Source: CAZJTL01 sp964548905
Lineage (GTDB): Bacteria; Cyanobacteriota; Cyanobacteriia; Cyanobacteriales; Xenococcaceae
Assembly (NCBI GenBank): GCA_964548905.1
Contig: CAZJTL010000208.1
Location: forward strand, 1 to 8,894
DNA: 8,894 nucleotides
Direction: 5' to 3'
A model generated the notes under the pieces. That model did no database searches. It was not told where the DNA came from and worked only from the letters and a program-made list of their open reading frames with translations. Shown here piece after piece: positions 1-5,867 of this stretch (position 1 is its first letter; every line of letters begins with the position of its first letter). A program made the position numbers and the translations under genes.

Positions 1-131
1 AAAAAATATCTTTCCTGAACGCGCGATCGTTCACAAGTCAGTTACCATGCTTGTCTTATAGTTACTTTGAGTAAAGCATTAGCACCAACACTAGAGTTGA
101 AGCCTTTTTAAAGAAATATTAAGTATCTTTG

Positions 132-166
132 GTTCATGGTTCATAGTTCATAGTTCATGGTTCATT
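132..166. repeat. Heptameric tandem repeat, five GTTCATN units
   Basis: Five head-to-tail 7-base units with consensus GTTCAT plus one variable base (G, A, A, G, T) fill these 35 bases exactly. The same unit recurs as two copies at 7266-7279 and two at 7750-7763, so it is a dispersed family. Such short tandemly repeated heptamers are known from cyanobacterial intergenic DNA; their role is unclear. Confidence 0.85.
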
Positions 167-240
167 GAAAAGCAGAAAGTAAAGATTTAAACCTATAGTT
201 CTAAATTCCCAAAAATTACTAGGACTAAAGTATTTGTTGC

Positions 241-259
241 AGTACAAATGTTCTATACT
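241..259 (+). promoter_or_regulatory. Candidate LexA operator overlapping a -10 box, upstream of mutL
   Basis: Bases 241-254 read AGTACAAATGTTCT, which fits the published cyanobacterial LexA-binding consensus RGTACNNNDGTWCB at every fixed position. The last base is shared with TATACT (254-259), a good -10 hexamer. No strong -35 box is seen: the correctly spaced hexamer at 231-236 is TATTTG. The geometry suits repression of a promoter reading right into mutL, with a leader of about 100 bases. The site could instead serve a gene to the left, outside the window. One consensus match is not proof of binding. Confidence 0.5.
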
Positions 260-365
260 AAAGAAGCATTTTTATGCTAACTCAAGAGATAATATAAAGC
301 GTAAAGTATCAAAATAGAGTAATTGTTAAATCGAGATTGTAAGCGATCGCTATCTTAATTTGTTA

Positions 366-2114
366 ATGTCTTCAAAGATTCAGACTCTACCACCAGAGGT
401 GGTAAATGTGATTGCTGCTGGTGAAGTAATTGATTCCCTAGCGGCTGTGGTAAGAGAATTAGTAGAAAATGCCTTGGATGCAGGTGCAACTAGAATAGTT
501 ATCTCTTTGTGGACAGAGTTATGGCGTATCCAAGTAGCAGACAATGGCAAAGGAATGTCTTGTCAAGATTTACGCATCTGTGCTAAAGCGCATAGTACTA
601 GTAAAATTCGTAGCAGTAAGGATCTTTGGAAGATTACTAGCTTGGGATTTAGAGGTGAAGCTTTACACAGTATTTCGCAAGTAGCCGATCTAGAAATTTT
701 AAGTCGTAGTTCTTCAGCAGCAGATACCGTAGGTTGGCGAGTTGTTTATCGAGAAGGAAAAGCGATCGAAGAAGTTGCAGTGGCGATCGCACCAGGAACT
801 ATAGTTAACGTCTCCAATCTATTCGGTCATTTGCCAGTGCGTCGTAAGAGTTTACCTGCAATGTCGCAACAGTTAAAAGCAGTGCAAGCAATGATTCAAC
901 AAATTGCTTTAACTCATCCCCAAGTCACTTGGCAGATCGAACAAAACGAACGCTTGTGGTTTAGTATTAGTCCTAGCCAACAGCCAGGGAATATTCTGAC
1001 ACAAATTCTCAAGCAAGTAAAAACAGGGGATTTGCAATGGCTAAAATTAGAAATTCCCAGTCCTCCTGAAGAAGGATTGACAGAGATAATTCGATCGCGA
1101 TCGCAAATTGAACTAGCCATTGGATTACCCGATCGCTGTCATCGTCGTCGTCCAGATTGGATTAAAGTTGCAGTTAACGGAAGGATAGTCAGATTACCAG
1201 AATTAGAACAAACCATCTTATCAGGATTTGCTCGAACCTTACCCCGCGATCGCTATCCTGTCTGTTTCCTTCATTTAAAAATTTGTCCCAGTCAAATCGA
1301 TTGGAATCGCCATCCAGCTAAAACAGAAATATATCTGCACTCAACCTCATTTTGGCAAGAACAAATAAGTAGCGCGATCGAACAAGCATTACGTTTGAGT
1401 TCATCTCATCTACCTACTTTTGATAATCGACGCTTAGGTGCATTAATCAAGGTTGCGGAAGAAACAGGCAAATACGATCTCAATCGTCCTTTAACAGAAT
1501 CATTATCAACCCAAAAAGAAGAGCGATCGACAAGCGATCGAAGAGTTAAATTTAAAAATACCGATCTGAGCTTAATTGAATTACGAGCAGTAGCACAAGT
1601 TAGTAATACCTACATTGTTGCCGAACACCCAAGCGGAATTTGGTTAATCGAGCAACATATTGCCCATGAAAGAATTCTATTTGAACAACTACAAGACTTG
1701 TGGCAATTAGTTCCCTTGGAAACACCGATCGTCCTCAATAATTTAACCTCCGTACAAATGGAACAATTATCGAGAATTGGGATTGAGGTTGAGCCATTTG
1801 GCGAACAAATTTGGGCGGTAAGAGTTGCACCAGAAATGTTGAGCGATCGCGATGATTGTACAGATGCTTTGCTCGAACTCAGTTGGGGTGGAGACTTGCA
1901 ACAAGCACAAGTAGCAACCGCTTGTCGCAGTGCGATCCGCAATGGTACACCACTAAGTTTACCAGAAATGCAAAACCTACTCGATCGCTGGAAAACTACT
2001 CGTAATCCCCGTACTTGTCCCCACGGACGACCAATTTATCTACCTCTAGAAGAATCTTCCCTGGCGCGATTTTTTCGCCGTCATTGGGTGATTGGAAAGA
2101 GTCATGGAATATGA
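366..2114 (+). CDS. mutL: DNA mismatch repair protein MutL
   Basis: MutL is the ATP-driven matchmaker that links mismatch recognition by MutS to strand incision. The product is about 582 residues. The N-terminal GHKL ATPase shows IAAGEV (near 16-21), RELVEN with the presumed catalytic Glu at 32 and the Mg-binding Asn at 36, DNGKGM (59-64), HSTSKI and GFRGEAL (94-100). A short variable linker (about 365-400) leads to the C-terminal dimerisation and endonuclease domain with EQHIAHER (429-436), ACR (519-521) and CPHGRP (551-556). The usual metal-binding motif is DQHA(X)2E(X)4E; here its first Asp is Glu and the Ala is Ile, while both later Glu residues remain. The ATG at 366 is preferred over a TTG at 360 because it places the conserved N-terminus at the normal distance. 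Neither start has a clear Shine-Dalgarno. Transcription may start at the LexA-like promoter near 254. Confidence 0.97.
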   Translation: MSSKIQTLPPEVVNVIAAGEVIDSLAAVVRELVENALDAGATRIVISLWTELWRIQVADNGKGMSCQDLRICAKAHSTSKIRSSKDLWKITSLGFRGEALHSISQVADLEILSRSSSAADTVGWRVVYREGKAIEEVAVAIAPGTIVNVSNLFGHLPVRRKSLPAMSQQLKAVQAMIQQIALTHPQVTWQIEQNERLWFSISPSQQPGNILTQILKQVKTGDLQWLKLEIPSPPEEGLTEIIRSRSQIELAIGLPDRCHRRRPDWIKVAVNGRIVRLPELEQTILSGFARTLPRDRYPVCFLHLKICPSQIDWNRHPAKTEIYLHSTSFWQEQISSAIEQALRLSSSHLPTFDNRRLGALIKVAEETGKYDLNRPLTESLSTQKEERSTSDRRVKFKNTDLSLIELRAVAQVSNTYIVAEHPSGIWLIEQHIAHERILFEQLQDLWQLVPLETPIVLNNLTSVQMEQLSRIGIEVEPFGEQIWAVRVAPEMLSDRDDCTDALLELSWGGDLQQAQVATACRSAIRNGTPLSLPEMQNLLDRWKTTRNPRTCPHGRPIYLPLEESSLARFFRRHWVIGKSHGI

Positions 2115-2316
2115 ACCGAGAAATCATAAGCTGGTCAACATTCGGTAGTGTGGGAGAAAAAACAGTAGGATGGAAATTTTCTCCAAGCTTTGAGCGCGAT
2201 CGCCAACCTTTGAGCCATAAGTTTCTGGATAAGCGTGGGGATCTATTCTGTGGCTCATATGATATATTTAAGTTCTTCGATTGTCTTATTTTTTAGATTT
2301 TTAGCTAATTTATTGT
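2115..2316. other. Intergenic gap between mutL and the toxin-antitoxin cluster
   Basis: Two imperfect secondary-structure candidates are visible: GGAGAAAA (2153-2160) with its complement TTTTCTCC (2177-2184), and TGAGCCA (2211-2217) with TGGCTCA (2251-2257). Both have long loops and no immediate U-tract, so neither is a clear intrinsic terminator. A weak promoter candidate for the downstream genes is TTGTCT (2281-2286) with GCTAAT (2304-2309) at 17-base spacing; it would place transcription start almost at the antitoxin ATG. A HIP1 octamer lies near 2195. Confidence 0.4.
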
Positions 2317-2493
2317 ATGGATTCTTTGGTAGAACAACTGAATCAAAAGTTGCATCAATGGGAACCTGATGTAGCAGCATTAGTTCGCCAGCAAATTGAA
2401 GAAATTATTGAACTTGCAGATCTAGACGCTTTGGATATTTTGCGATCGCGTTTGGTCGAACAGGAAGTTCTGGATTTATTGGATGAACCCTAA
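2317..2493 (+). CDS. Small antitoxin-like protein upstream of a PemK/MazF toxin
   Basis: The ATG at 2317 opens a 58-codon frame. The protein begins MDSLVEQLNQ and ends VLDLLDEP; it is acidic, rich in Leu and Glu, and predicted mostly helical. No ribbon-helix-helix or other named DNA-binding motif is obvious. Small acidic proteins of this style commonly sit directly before PemK/MazF-type toxins in cyanobacteria, which is the main reason for the antitoxin assignment. Its stop codon lies inside the toxin gene (11-base overlap, 2483-2493), so the two are probably translationally coupled and made in a fixed ratio. No Shine-Dalgarno is seen. The role is inferred from position and size, not from a recognised domain. 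Confidence 0.75.
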   Translation: MDSLVEQLNQKLHQWEPDVAALVRQQIEEIIELADLDALDILRSRLVEQEVLDLLDEP

Positions 2494-2833
2494 AGCTGGC
2501 GAAGTGTGGTTAGTCGATTTGGGACTAGCGGCAAAGCTTCGTCCTGTTGTAATTGTTTCTCGCCAAGATTTAAGTCCACCAAGAAGATTAGTAATCTATG
2601 TGCCTCTAACGACGCAGTATCGAGGTAGTAAATATGAAGTAGAGCTACCTAATCTTTCTTTTCTCAACCAAAAATCGATCGCCAACGTTCAAGGAATTGG
2701 TTCAATTCCAAATGTGAGACTTGAGCGCAAACTGGGAGAACTACCAGGAGCAAAAGTTAAAAAGCATTTATTTTGGCGTTATTCAGTCATGTGGGAGAAA
2801 AAAGAGCGTGAAATTATTTCATCCAGGTCTTAA
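2483..2833 (+). CDS. Type II toxin, PemK/MazF-family endoribonuclease (C-terminus possibly frame-shifted)
   Basis: PemK/MazF toxins cleave mRNA and are neutralised by a partner antitoxin, here probably the overlapping 58-residue protein. The 116-residue product shows the family pattern: GEVWLVDLG (6-14), the KLRPVVIVS strand with Arg20 and Pro21 (18-26), PLTTQYRGS with the Thr pair at 43-44, SIANVQGIGSIP (65-76) and RLERKLGEL (79-87). After Lys94 the sequence turns into a basic, Trp-containing tail unlike the family's usual ending of a helix finishing near ALDL. In the -1 frame from 2764 the codons read AFILALFSHVGEKRA and stop at TGA 2809-2811, which looks much more like the expected ending. 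A one-base loss in the run of five A (2759-2763), an assembly error, or slippage on AAA AAG could explain this. The toxin may therefore be intact, altered or inactive. Confidence 0.88.
   Translation: MNPKAGEVWLVDLGLAAKLRPVVIVSRQDLSPPRRLVIYVPLTTQYRGSKYEVELPNLSFLNQKSIANVQGIGSIPNVRLERKLGELPGAKVKKHLFWRYSVMWEKKEREIISSRS
2793..2797 (+). promoter_or_regulatory. Shine-Dalgarno supporting the GTG start at 2808
   Basis: GGGAG lies 10 bases before GTG 2808 and inside the end of the toxin gene. It is the best ribosome-binding site in the cluster and is the reason for choosing 2808 over the ATG at 2721, which lies deep in the toxin coding region and would add 29 residues that merely shadow it. Confidence 0.6.
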
Positions 2834-3848
2834 AGATTTACTATTGCTAGATCGATACGATCGCACAGCAAAATTAGGATTTTTATCAATAGAAATCGAG
2901 CTACCTAATTGGTTTAAAACCCTAACAACTGCAATTCCCAAATACTCGATCGGTCTTAACTTACGTAGAGAATATAGACATATTGCCATGGGAATCCGCG
3001 CTTTAAAGCTGAGGCAATCTAATACTTTATTGATATTTGAAGCTTACAATCAACATTTATTAATTCTTTTATTTTTATTAGCATTAACTAGAAAAAAAGT
3101 TTTAATTCTACTCCATGGAAATCAACAATTTGCTATGGATAGCAAGATTAAATATCTTGGATTAATCTATTTCAAAATCTATTTAAAAATATTTAAAAAT
3201 TTCAAAGCAGTCTTACTAGAGATTGATGACCATATCCTACCAGAAAAATTTCGTTTACCTTCTACTTCAAAACTGATTATTCCCCATCCGATCGTCAGCG
3301 AGGTTGTACCCAGACTGAAACCAGGAGAAAGATTACCAGCAGATACTAAAATTAAAATTGGTATAGTTGGGACAATCCGTCCAGATAAACCGATCGCCAA
3401 ACTAATTGAAAAATTGCAGCATTACCTAGCTTCTAACTCCAATCGCTGCGAACTAATTATCGGTACGCCTTTGGCGCAAAAACCAGCTTATTTAGACCAA
3501 CTGGGAATGCAAATTTGGGATACGACTAGAGAAGAAAATTATTTTCAGCTTTTAAGGGAAATAGATATTTTAGTTACAGACTTCGATCGCGATCGCTATT
3601 ACTATCGAACTAGTGGTGTAATCAGTGATGCTGCTGCTTGTGGCTGCTATGTAATTGCTCCCGATTATCCAGTCATCAAACATCAAATTACTTCACCAGT
3701 TGCGATCGGTTCTACTTTTAAAAGTTTTGACGAACTAGATCACCTGCTCGATCGCGCCATAATTCATCGTCGAGAACAGGGACAAGATTGCCATTGGTTA
3801 TGGCGAGAAGGGCGATCCCTAGAGCAGATCGCCAAAATTTTACTTTAA
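2808..3848 (+). CDS. Glycosyltransferase-like protein (GT-B fold, GT4-like C-terminal half)
   Basis: The product is about 346 residues from the GTG start. The C-terminal half resembles GT-B glycosyltransferases: KIGIVGTIRPDKP (about 182-194) resembles the strand and turn that open the nucleotide-sugar domain; DILVTDFD (253-260) is followed by TSGVISDAAACGCYVIAPD (268-286), matching the position of the SG-x-x-x-DA-x-A-x-G-x-x-VIA donor-site segment of GT4-like enzymes. The N-terminal half has a hydrophobic stretch (about 83-102) that is probably a buried strand and helix rather than a membrane anchor. No signal peptide is seen. The sugar donor, acceptor and exact family cannot be read from the sequence. 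The gene overlaps the toxin by 26 bases and probably shares its transcript. Its 3' end overlaps the convergent FKBP gene by 4 bases. It could be a diverged member that has lost activity. Confidence 0.82.
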   Translation: MKLFHPGLKDLLLLDRYDRTAKLGFLSIEIELPNWFKTLTTAIPKYSIGLNLRREYRHIAMGIRALKLRQSNTLLIFEAYNQHLLILLFLLALTRKKVLILLHGNQQFAMDSKIKYLGLIYFKIYLKIFKNFKAVLLEIDDHILPEKFRLPSTSKLIIPHPIVSEVVPRLKPGERLPADTKIKIGIVGTIRPDKPIAKLIEKLQHYLASNSNRCELIIGTPLAQKPAYLDQLGMQIWDTTREENYFQLLREIDILVTDFDRDRYYYRTSGVISDAAACGCYVIAPDYPVIKHQITSPVAIGSTFKSFDELDHLLDRAIIHRREQGQDCHWLWREGRSLEQIAKILL

Positions 3849-4429
3849 CTAACTTTAAGCAGTTCTACATCAAAAATGAGAGTAGCATTGGGAGGGATAA
3901 CTCCACCCGCACCACGCTCTCCATAACCTAGTTCTGGAGGGATAATTAAAGTACGGCGTTCCCCTACTTTCATGTCGCCAACTCCCTCGTCCCAACCTTT
4001 AATCACTTGTCCGACACCGATTTTGAAGTCAAAAGGACGATTGCGATCGCGAGAACTATCAAATTTGCTACCATCTTCTAGAGTTCCAGTATAGTGAACT
4101 GTAACTACTTGACCAGTAGTAGGAGTTGCGCCAGTTCCTTCTTTAATCACAATATATTTCAAGCCAGAAGGAGTAGAGACGGCGTTTTCCATATTCATTG
4201 GTTTGTTTTCCTTTGTTGATTCGGGAGCTTGCGCGATTAGTTGCTCAGTGGAAGCAGGAGTTTGAGCAGTAGCAACTTCTGTGGTTGTAGATGAAGATTG
4301 CTTCAGTTCGGAGGCGATCGCCTCTGGTCGATTACCTAGATTAGTCAGAGAAGAGACGATTAAAAATACTCCACAAACAACTACTACGGCAATACTGATA
4401 AAGATTTCTCGATTCAATTTTCCGATCAC
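3845..4429 (-). CDS. FKBP-type peptidyl-prolyl cis-trans isomerase, membrane-anchored or exported
   Basis: This enzyme catalyses cis-trans isomerisation of Xaa-Pro bonds during protein folding. The 194-residue product starts with a short basic segment and a hydrophobic helix (about 9-28), which should anchor or export it to the periplasm or thylakoid lumen. A low-complexity Ser/Thr/Ala/Gln linker follows (about 36-80). The FKBP domain (about 85-193) retains all the residues that line the human FKBP12 active site: Tyr113, Asp124, Phe133, Val142-Ile143, Trp146, Tyr169 and Phe186. The start is GTG (ATC GGA follows); no in-frame ATG exists before the domain linker, and the hydrophobic segment needs this start. 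The Shine-Dalgarno is weak. The next gene upstream on the same strand ends 86 bases away, so the two may share a transcript, although a small hairpin lies between them (4452-4469). Confidence 0.95.
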   Translation of the reverse strand: MIGKLNREIFISIAVVVVCGVFLIVSSLTNLGNRPEAIASELKQSSSTTTEVATAQTPASTEQLIAQAPESTKENKPMNMENAVSTPSGLKYIVIKEGTGATPTTGQVVTVHYTGTLEDGSKFDSSRDRNRPFDFKIGVGQVIKGWDEGVGDMKVGERRTLIIPPELGYGERGAGGVIPPNATLIFDVELLKVS

Positions 4430-4451
4430 CTTGCTTATTTTTTGAGAGTTT

Positions 4452-4469
4452 TTAGTCTTGACAGACTAA
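4452..4469. other. Small hairpin between the membrane protein gene and the FKBP gene
   Basis: TTAGTC and GACTAA form a perfect 6-bp inverted repeat around a 6-base loop, in the 86-base gap before the FKBP start. There is no U-tract after it on the - strand, so it is not a standard terminator. It might lie in the FKBP leader and affect translation or stability. Confidence 0.3.
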
Positions 4470-4515
4470 TAAACTATTTTATAACGGCGCAACATTAATA
4501 TAAATTTTTCTGTGT

Positions 4516-5553
4516 TTAAAGAACGGTTTTGATTCTTTGTAAAATAATAATTTCTTTTCCTACTACAGGATTACGAGCAATGAGCGCCTCTTCTGGATCG
4601 ACGATTTCTAGTCTTTTGAAATCAAGTAGTCGAGAATTTTCTAAGATTTCATTAGCAATCTTGTTTTGTCTATTCTGATTAAGTTGATACCAAGAATCAC
4701 TAACTTTAACTAATAAAAAACTTTGCGGAAAATTAGCTTCTATCGATACAATTAAATCTTCAGAATAGCGATCGGTAATATTAGAAATTTTCTCTTGAAT
4801 TGAAGCAATTAAACTTTGTTCTGGAGTTAACTCTGGCTCAGGTGTTGGTAAATTTTGAATAGTTTGAGATGGTTTGGGTGCAATTAATTCTGAGGGAATT
4901 GTGGTTTCTACTTCTGTTTCTGCTTCTGCTTCTACTTCATTTGTTTGGGAAGTAATTGTTTCTGATTCAGGAATGGACGTTTCAGGAGTAACTGTTTCTG
5001 GAGTAACACTTGTAGAGGGTGTTTGAGATACTCCATCGATTTCTGGAGAAGATTCTGGTATGAGGATAACGGAGGTGACTGACAAGACTATGACGATCGC
5101 GCTGACAATACCAATTAAAGCCCAATCTGAAAGCAAATTATTTACCGATCTTGGTAGTAGCGATCGAATTGAATTTAAAATGCGATCGACCCAACTCAAA
5201 GGTAAATTATTCTCTGGTTCTGAGACAACCTTCACTGTTTCTGGTTGAGAAGGTAATTTAGTTTTTTGAGAGGGTTTTCTAACTATTTGCTCGTTGGTGA
5301 CAGGTTTTGCTGGTTCAGTTTTAGTCAAGTCGATCGCCGCCGCCAACTCTTCTGTGGTAGCTAACAAAGTCTCAAGGGAAGAAGCTGCTGGAAAATTGGC
5401 AACTGGTTCGGTTTCCAGGCGATTAGCAATTTCTTCCAATTTACGCATTGTTCCCCGCAAAAGCTCGATCGCCTCTGTCTGGGATAACGATTGCTCGTTA
5501 GCAGGATTTTGTTTAGCTGATGATGATTCTTCTCGATATTCTTCCGATTCCAT
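4516..5553 (-). CDS. Conserved cyanobacterial single-pass membrane protein of unknown function
   Basis: The 345-residue product has four parts. A hydrophilic, Glu/Ser-rich N-terminal region includes a likely helical or coiled-coil segment (about 26-48 and 58-76). A basic amphipathic stretch with WVDRILNSIRSLLP (121-134) precedes one transmembrane helix (about 145-165). A low-complexity linker rich in Pro, Glu, Thr and Ser (about 166-242) follows. A compact C-terminal domain (about 243-342) starts LTPEQSLIASIQ and contains LVKVSDSWYQL and NPVVGKEIIILQR. I recognise this overall pattern as a conserved cyanobacterial hypothetical protein but know no assigned function. The linker suggests the C-terminal domain is held away from the membrane, on the far side if the positive residues before the helix stay in the cytoplasm. 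The ATG at 5553 has no clear Shine-Dalgarno and sits 4 bases from the palindrome TGTACGTACA. Confidence 0.88.
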   Translation of the reverse strand: MESEEYREESSSAKQNPANEQSLSQTEAIELLRGTMRKLEEIANRLETEPVANFPAASSLETLLATTEELAAAIDLTKTEPAKPVTNEQIVRKPSQKTKLPSQPETVKVVSEPENNLPLSWVDRILNSIRSLLPRSVNNLLSDWALIGIVSAIVIVLSVTSVILIPESSPEIDGVSQTPSTSVTPETVTPETSIPESETITSQTNEVEAEAETEVETTIPSELIAPKPSQTIQNLPTPEPELTPEQSLIASIQEKISNITDRYSEDLIVSIEANFPQSFLLVKVSDSWYQLNQNRQNKIANEILENSRLLDFKRLEIVDPEEALIARNPVVGKEIIILQRIKTVL

Positions 5554-5639
5554 ATTTGTACGTACACAAGGAAGCGACTATTCTCACTAAATTATCATCT
5601 TCAGCAATGTTGTATTGAATCGCCTCAACAACTTTTCAC

Positions 5640-5855
5640 TTAATTAACCAATAGCTTGATTTGGTGACAGCCTAATTTTGAGTCAGTTTGATGTTGATAT
5701 TGTTGCAGATAACCTCTAATCCAATTACAAGCATACTTATTAGGATTGAGGGGTTGTACCTCTGCTAAATCAATATAATTCGCAATAATTCGCAATCGCG
5801 AATTAACGATTATACAAAAAGACAGTCTTCCACCCCAAAACCTATTTTTGTGCAT
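5640..5855 (-). CDS. Doubtful small hypothetical protein or gene remnant
   Basis: The frame encodes 71 residues from an ATG at 5855. The middle part (LAEVQPLNPNKYACNWIRGY, then LQQY) has a protein-like composition, whereas the N-terminal 25 residues run across repeats and look random. It could be the degraded end of a gene whose front has been lost. There is no Shine-Dalgarno, its ATG falls inside the brnT palindrome, and no family was recognised. It may equally be chance. Confidence 0.2.
   Translation of the reverse strand: MHKNRFWGGRLSFCIIVNSRLRIIANYIDLAEVQPLNPNKYACNWIRGYLQQYQHQTDSKLGCHQIKLLVN
5776..5805. repeat. Two direct and one inverted copy of a 10-base motif
   Basis: TAATTCGCAA occurs at 5776-5785 and again at 5786-5795. 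It is followed at once by TCGCGAATTA (5796-5805), the inverted copy with one change. The second and third copies form an 8-bp stem (5786-5793 with 5798-5805) with a 4-base loop. Three adjacent half-sites about 60 bases before brnT look like an operator for a dimeric repressor, though a simple hairpin is also possible. Confidence 0.5.
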
Positions 5856-5867
5856 ATAATATATGCA
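5851..5867 (+). promoter_or_regulatory. brnT promoter -10 box inside a perfect palindrome
   Basis: TGCATATA-A-TATATGCA is a perfect 8-bp inverted repeat around one central base. It contains a consensus -10 box TATAAT (5855-5860) and its last base is the A of the brnT ATG (5867-5869). With normal spacing, transcription would begin at or next to the ATG, giving a leaderless message; consistent with this, no Shine-Dalgarno precedes brnT. No good -35 box is visible. BrnA antitoxins are known to repress their own operon, so this palindrome is the natural candidate operator. Confidence 0.55.

Larger units (their letters stand above)
1..365. other. Intergenic leader upstream of mutL
   Basis: No convincing gene is visible in this stretch. 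Two short open frames run in from the left edge (stops near 59-61 and 72-74) but are too short to identify as the tail of an upstream gene. The region contains a five-unit heptamer repeat at 132-166, a LexA-like operator with an adjoining -10 box at 241-259, and a HIP1 octamer GCGATCGC at 343-350. A seven-codon open frame (274-297) lies in the presumed mutL leader but has no ribosome binding site and is not called. Confidence 0.7.
5554..5866. other. Intergenic region between the membrane protein gene and brnT
   Basis: This gap separates two divergent genes and should hold the promoters of both. It contains a perfect 10-base palindrome TGTACGTACA (5557-5566), a cluster of direct and inverted 10-base repeats (5776-5805), and the -10/palindrome of brnT (5851-5867). 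A - strand open frame of 71 codons (5640-5855) fills most of it and is listed separately as doubtful. No RNA gene was recognised. Confidence 0.5.

Noticed and set aside
1..72. Tail of an upstream + strand gene at the left edge
   Set aside because: Two frames are open for about 20 codons each, which is too short to choose between or identify.
132..166. CRISPR array
   Set aside because: The repeat units are 7 bases long and directly adjacent with no spacers; this is a short tandem repeat.
1097..1108. Clusters of GCGATCGC as possible operators
   Set aside because: These are HIP1 sites, which are spread throughout genes and gaps in the window.
2111..2296. 61-codon + strand frame starting ATGA over the mutL stop, with GGAAAGAG upstream
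   Set aside because: The ATGA junction is attractive, but the product has no recognisable composition or motif, runs across imperfect hairpins, and the purine run is explained by MutL coding sequence.
2721..2807. Upstream ATG extension of the glycosyltransferase-like gene
   Set aside because: These 29 codons lie wholly inside the toxin gene, and the GTG at 2808 has a good Shine-Dalgarno, so the extension is a shadow.
4458..4463. TTGACA as a + strand -35 box
   Set aside because: It is the loop of a small hairpin and no + strand gene follows for over 1.3 kb.
5060..5590. Open frames on the + strand opposite the membrane-protein gene
   Set aside because: They mirror the low-complexity and Ser/Glu-rich coding of the - strand gene and have no domain signal.
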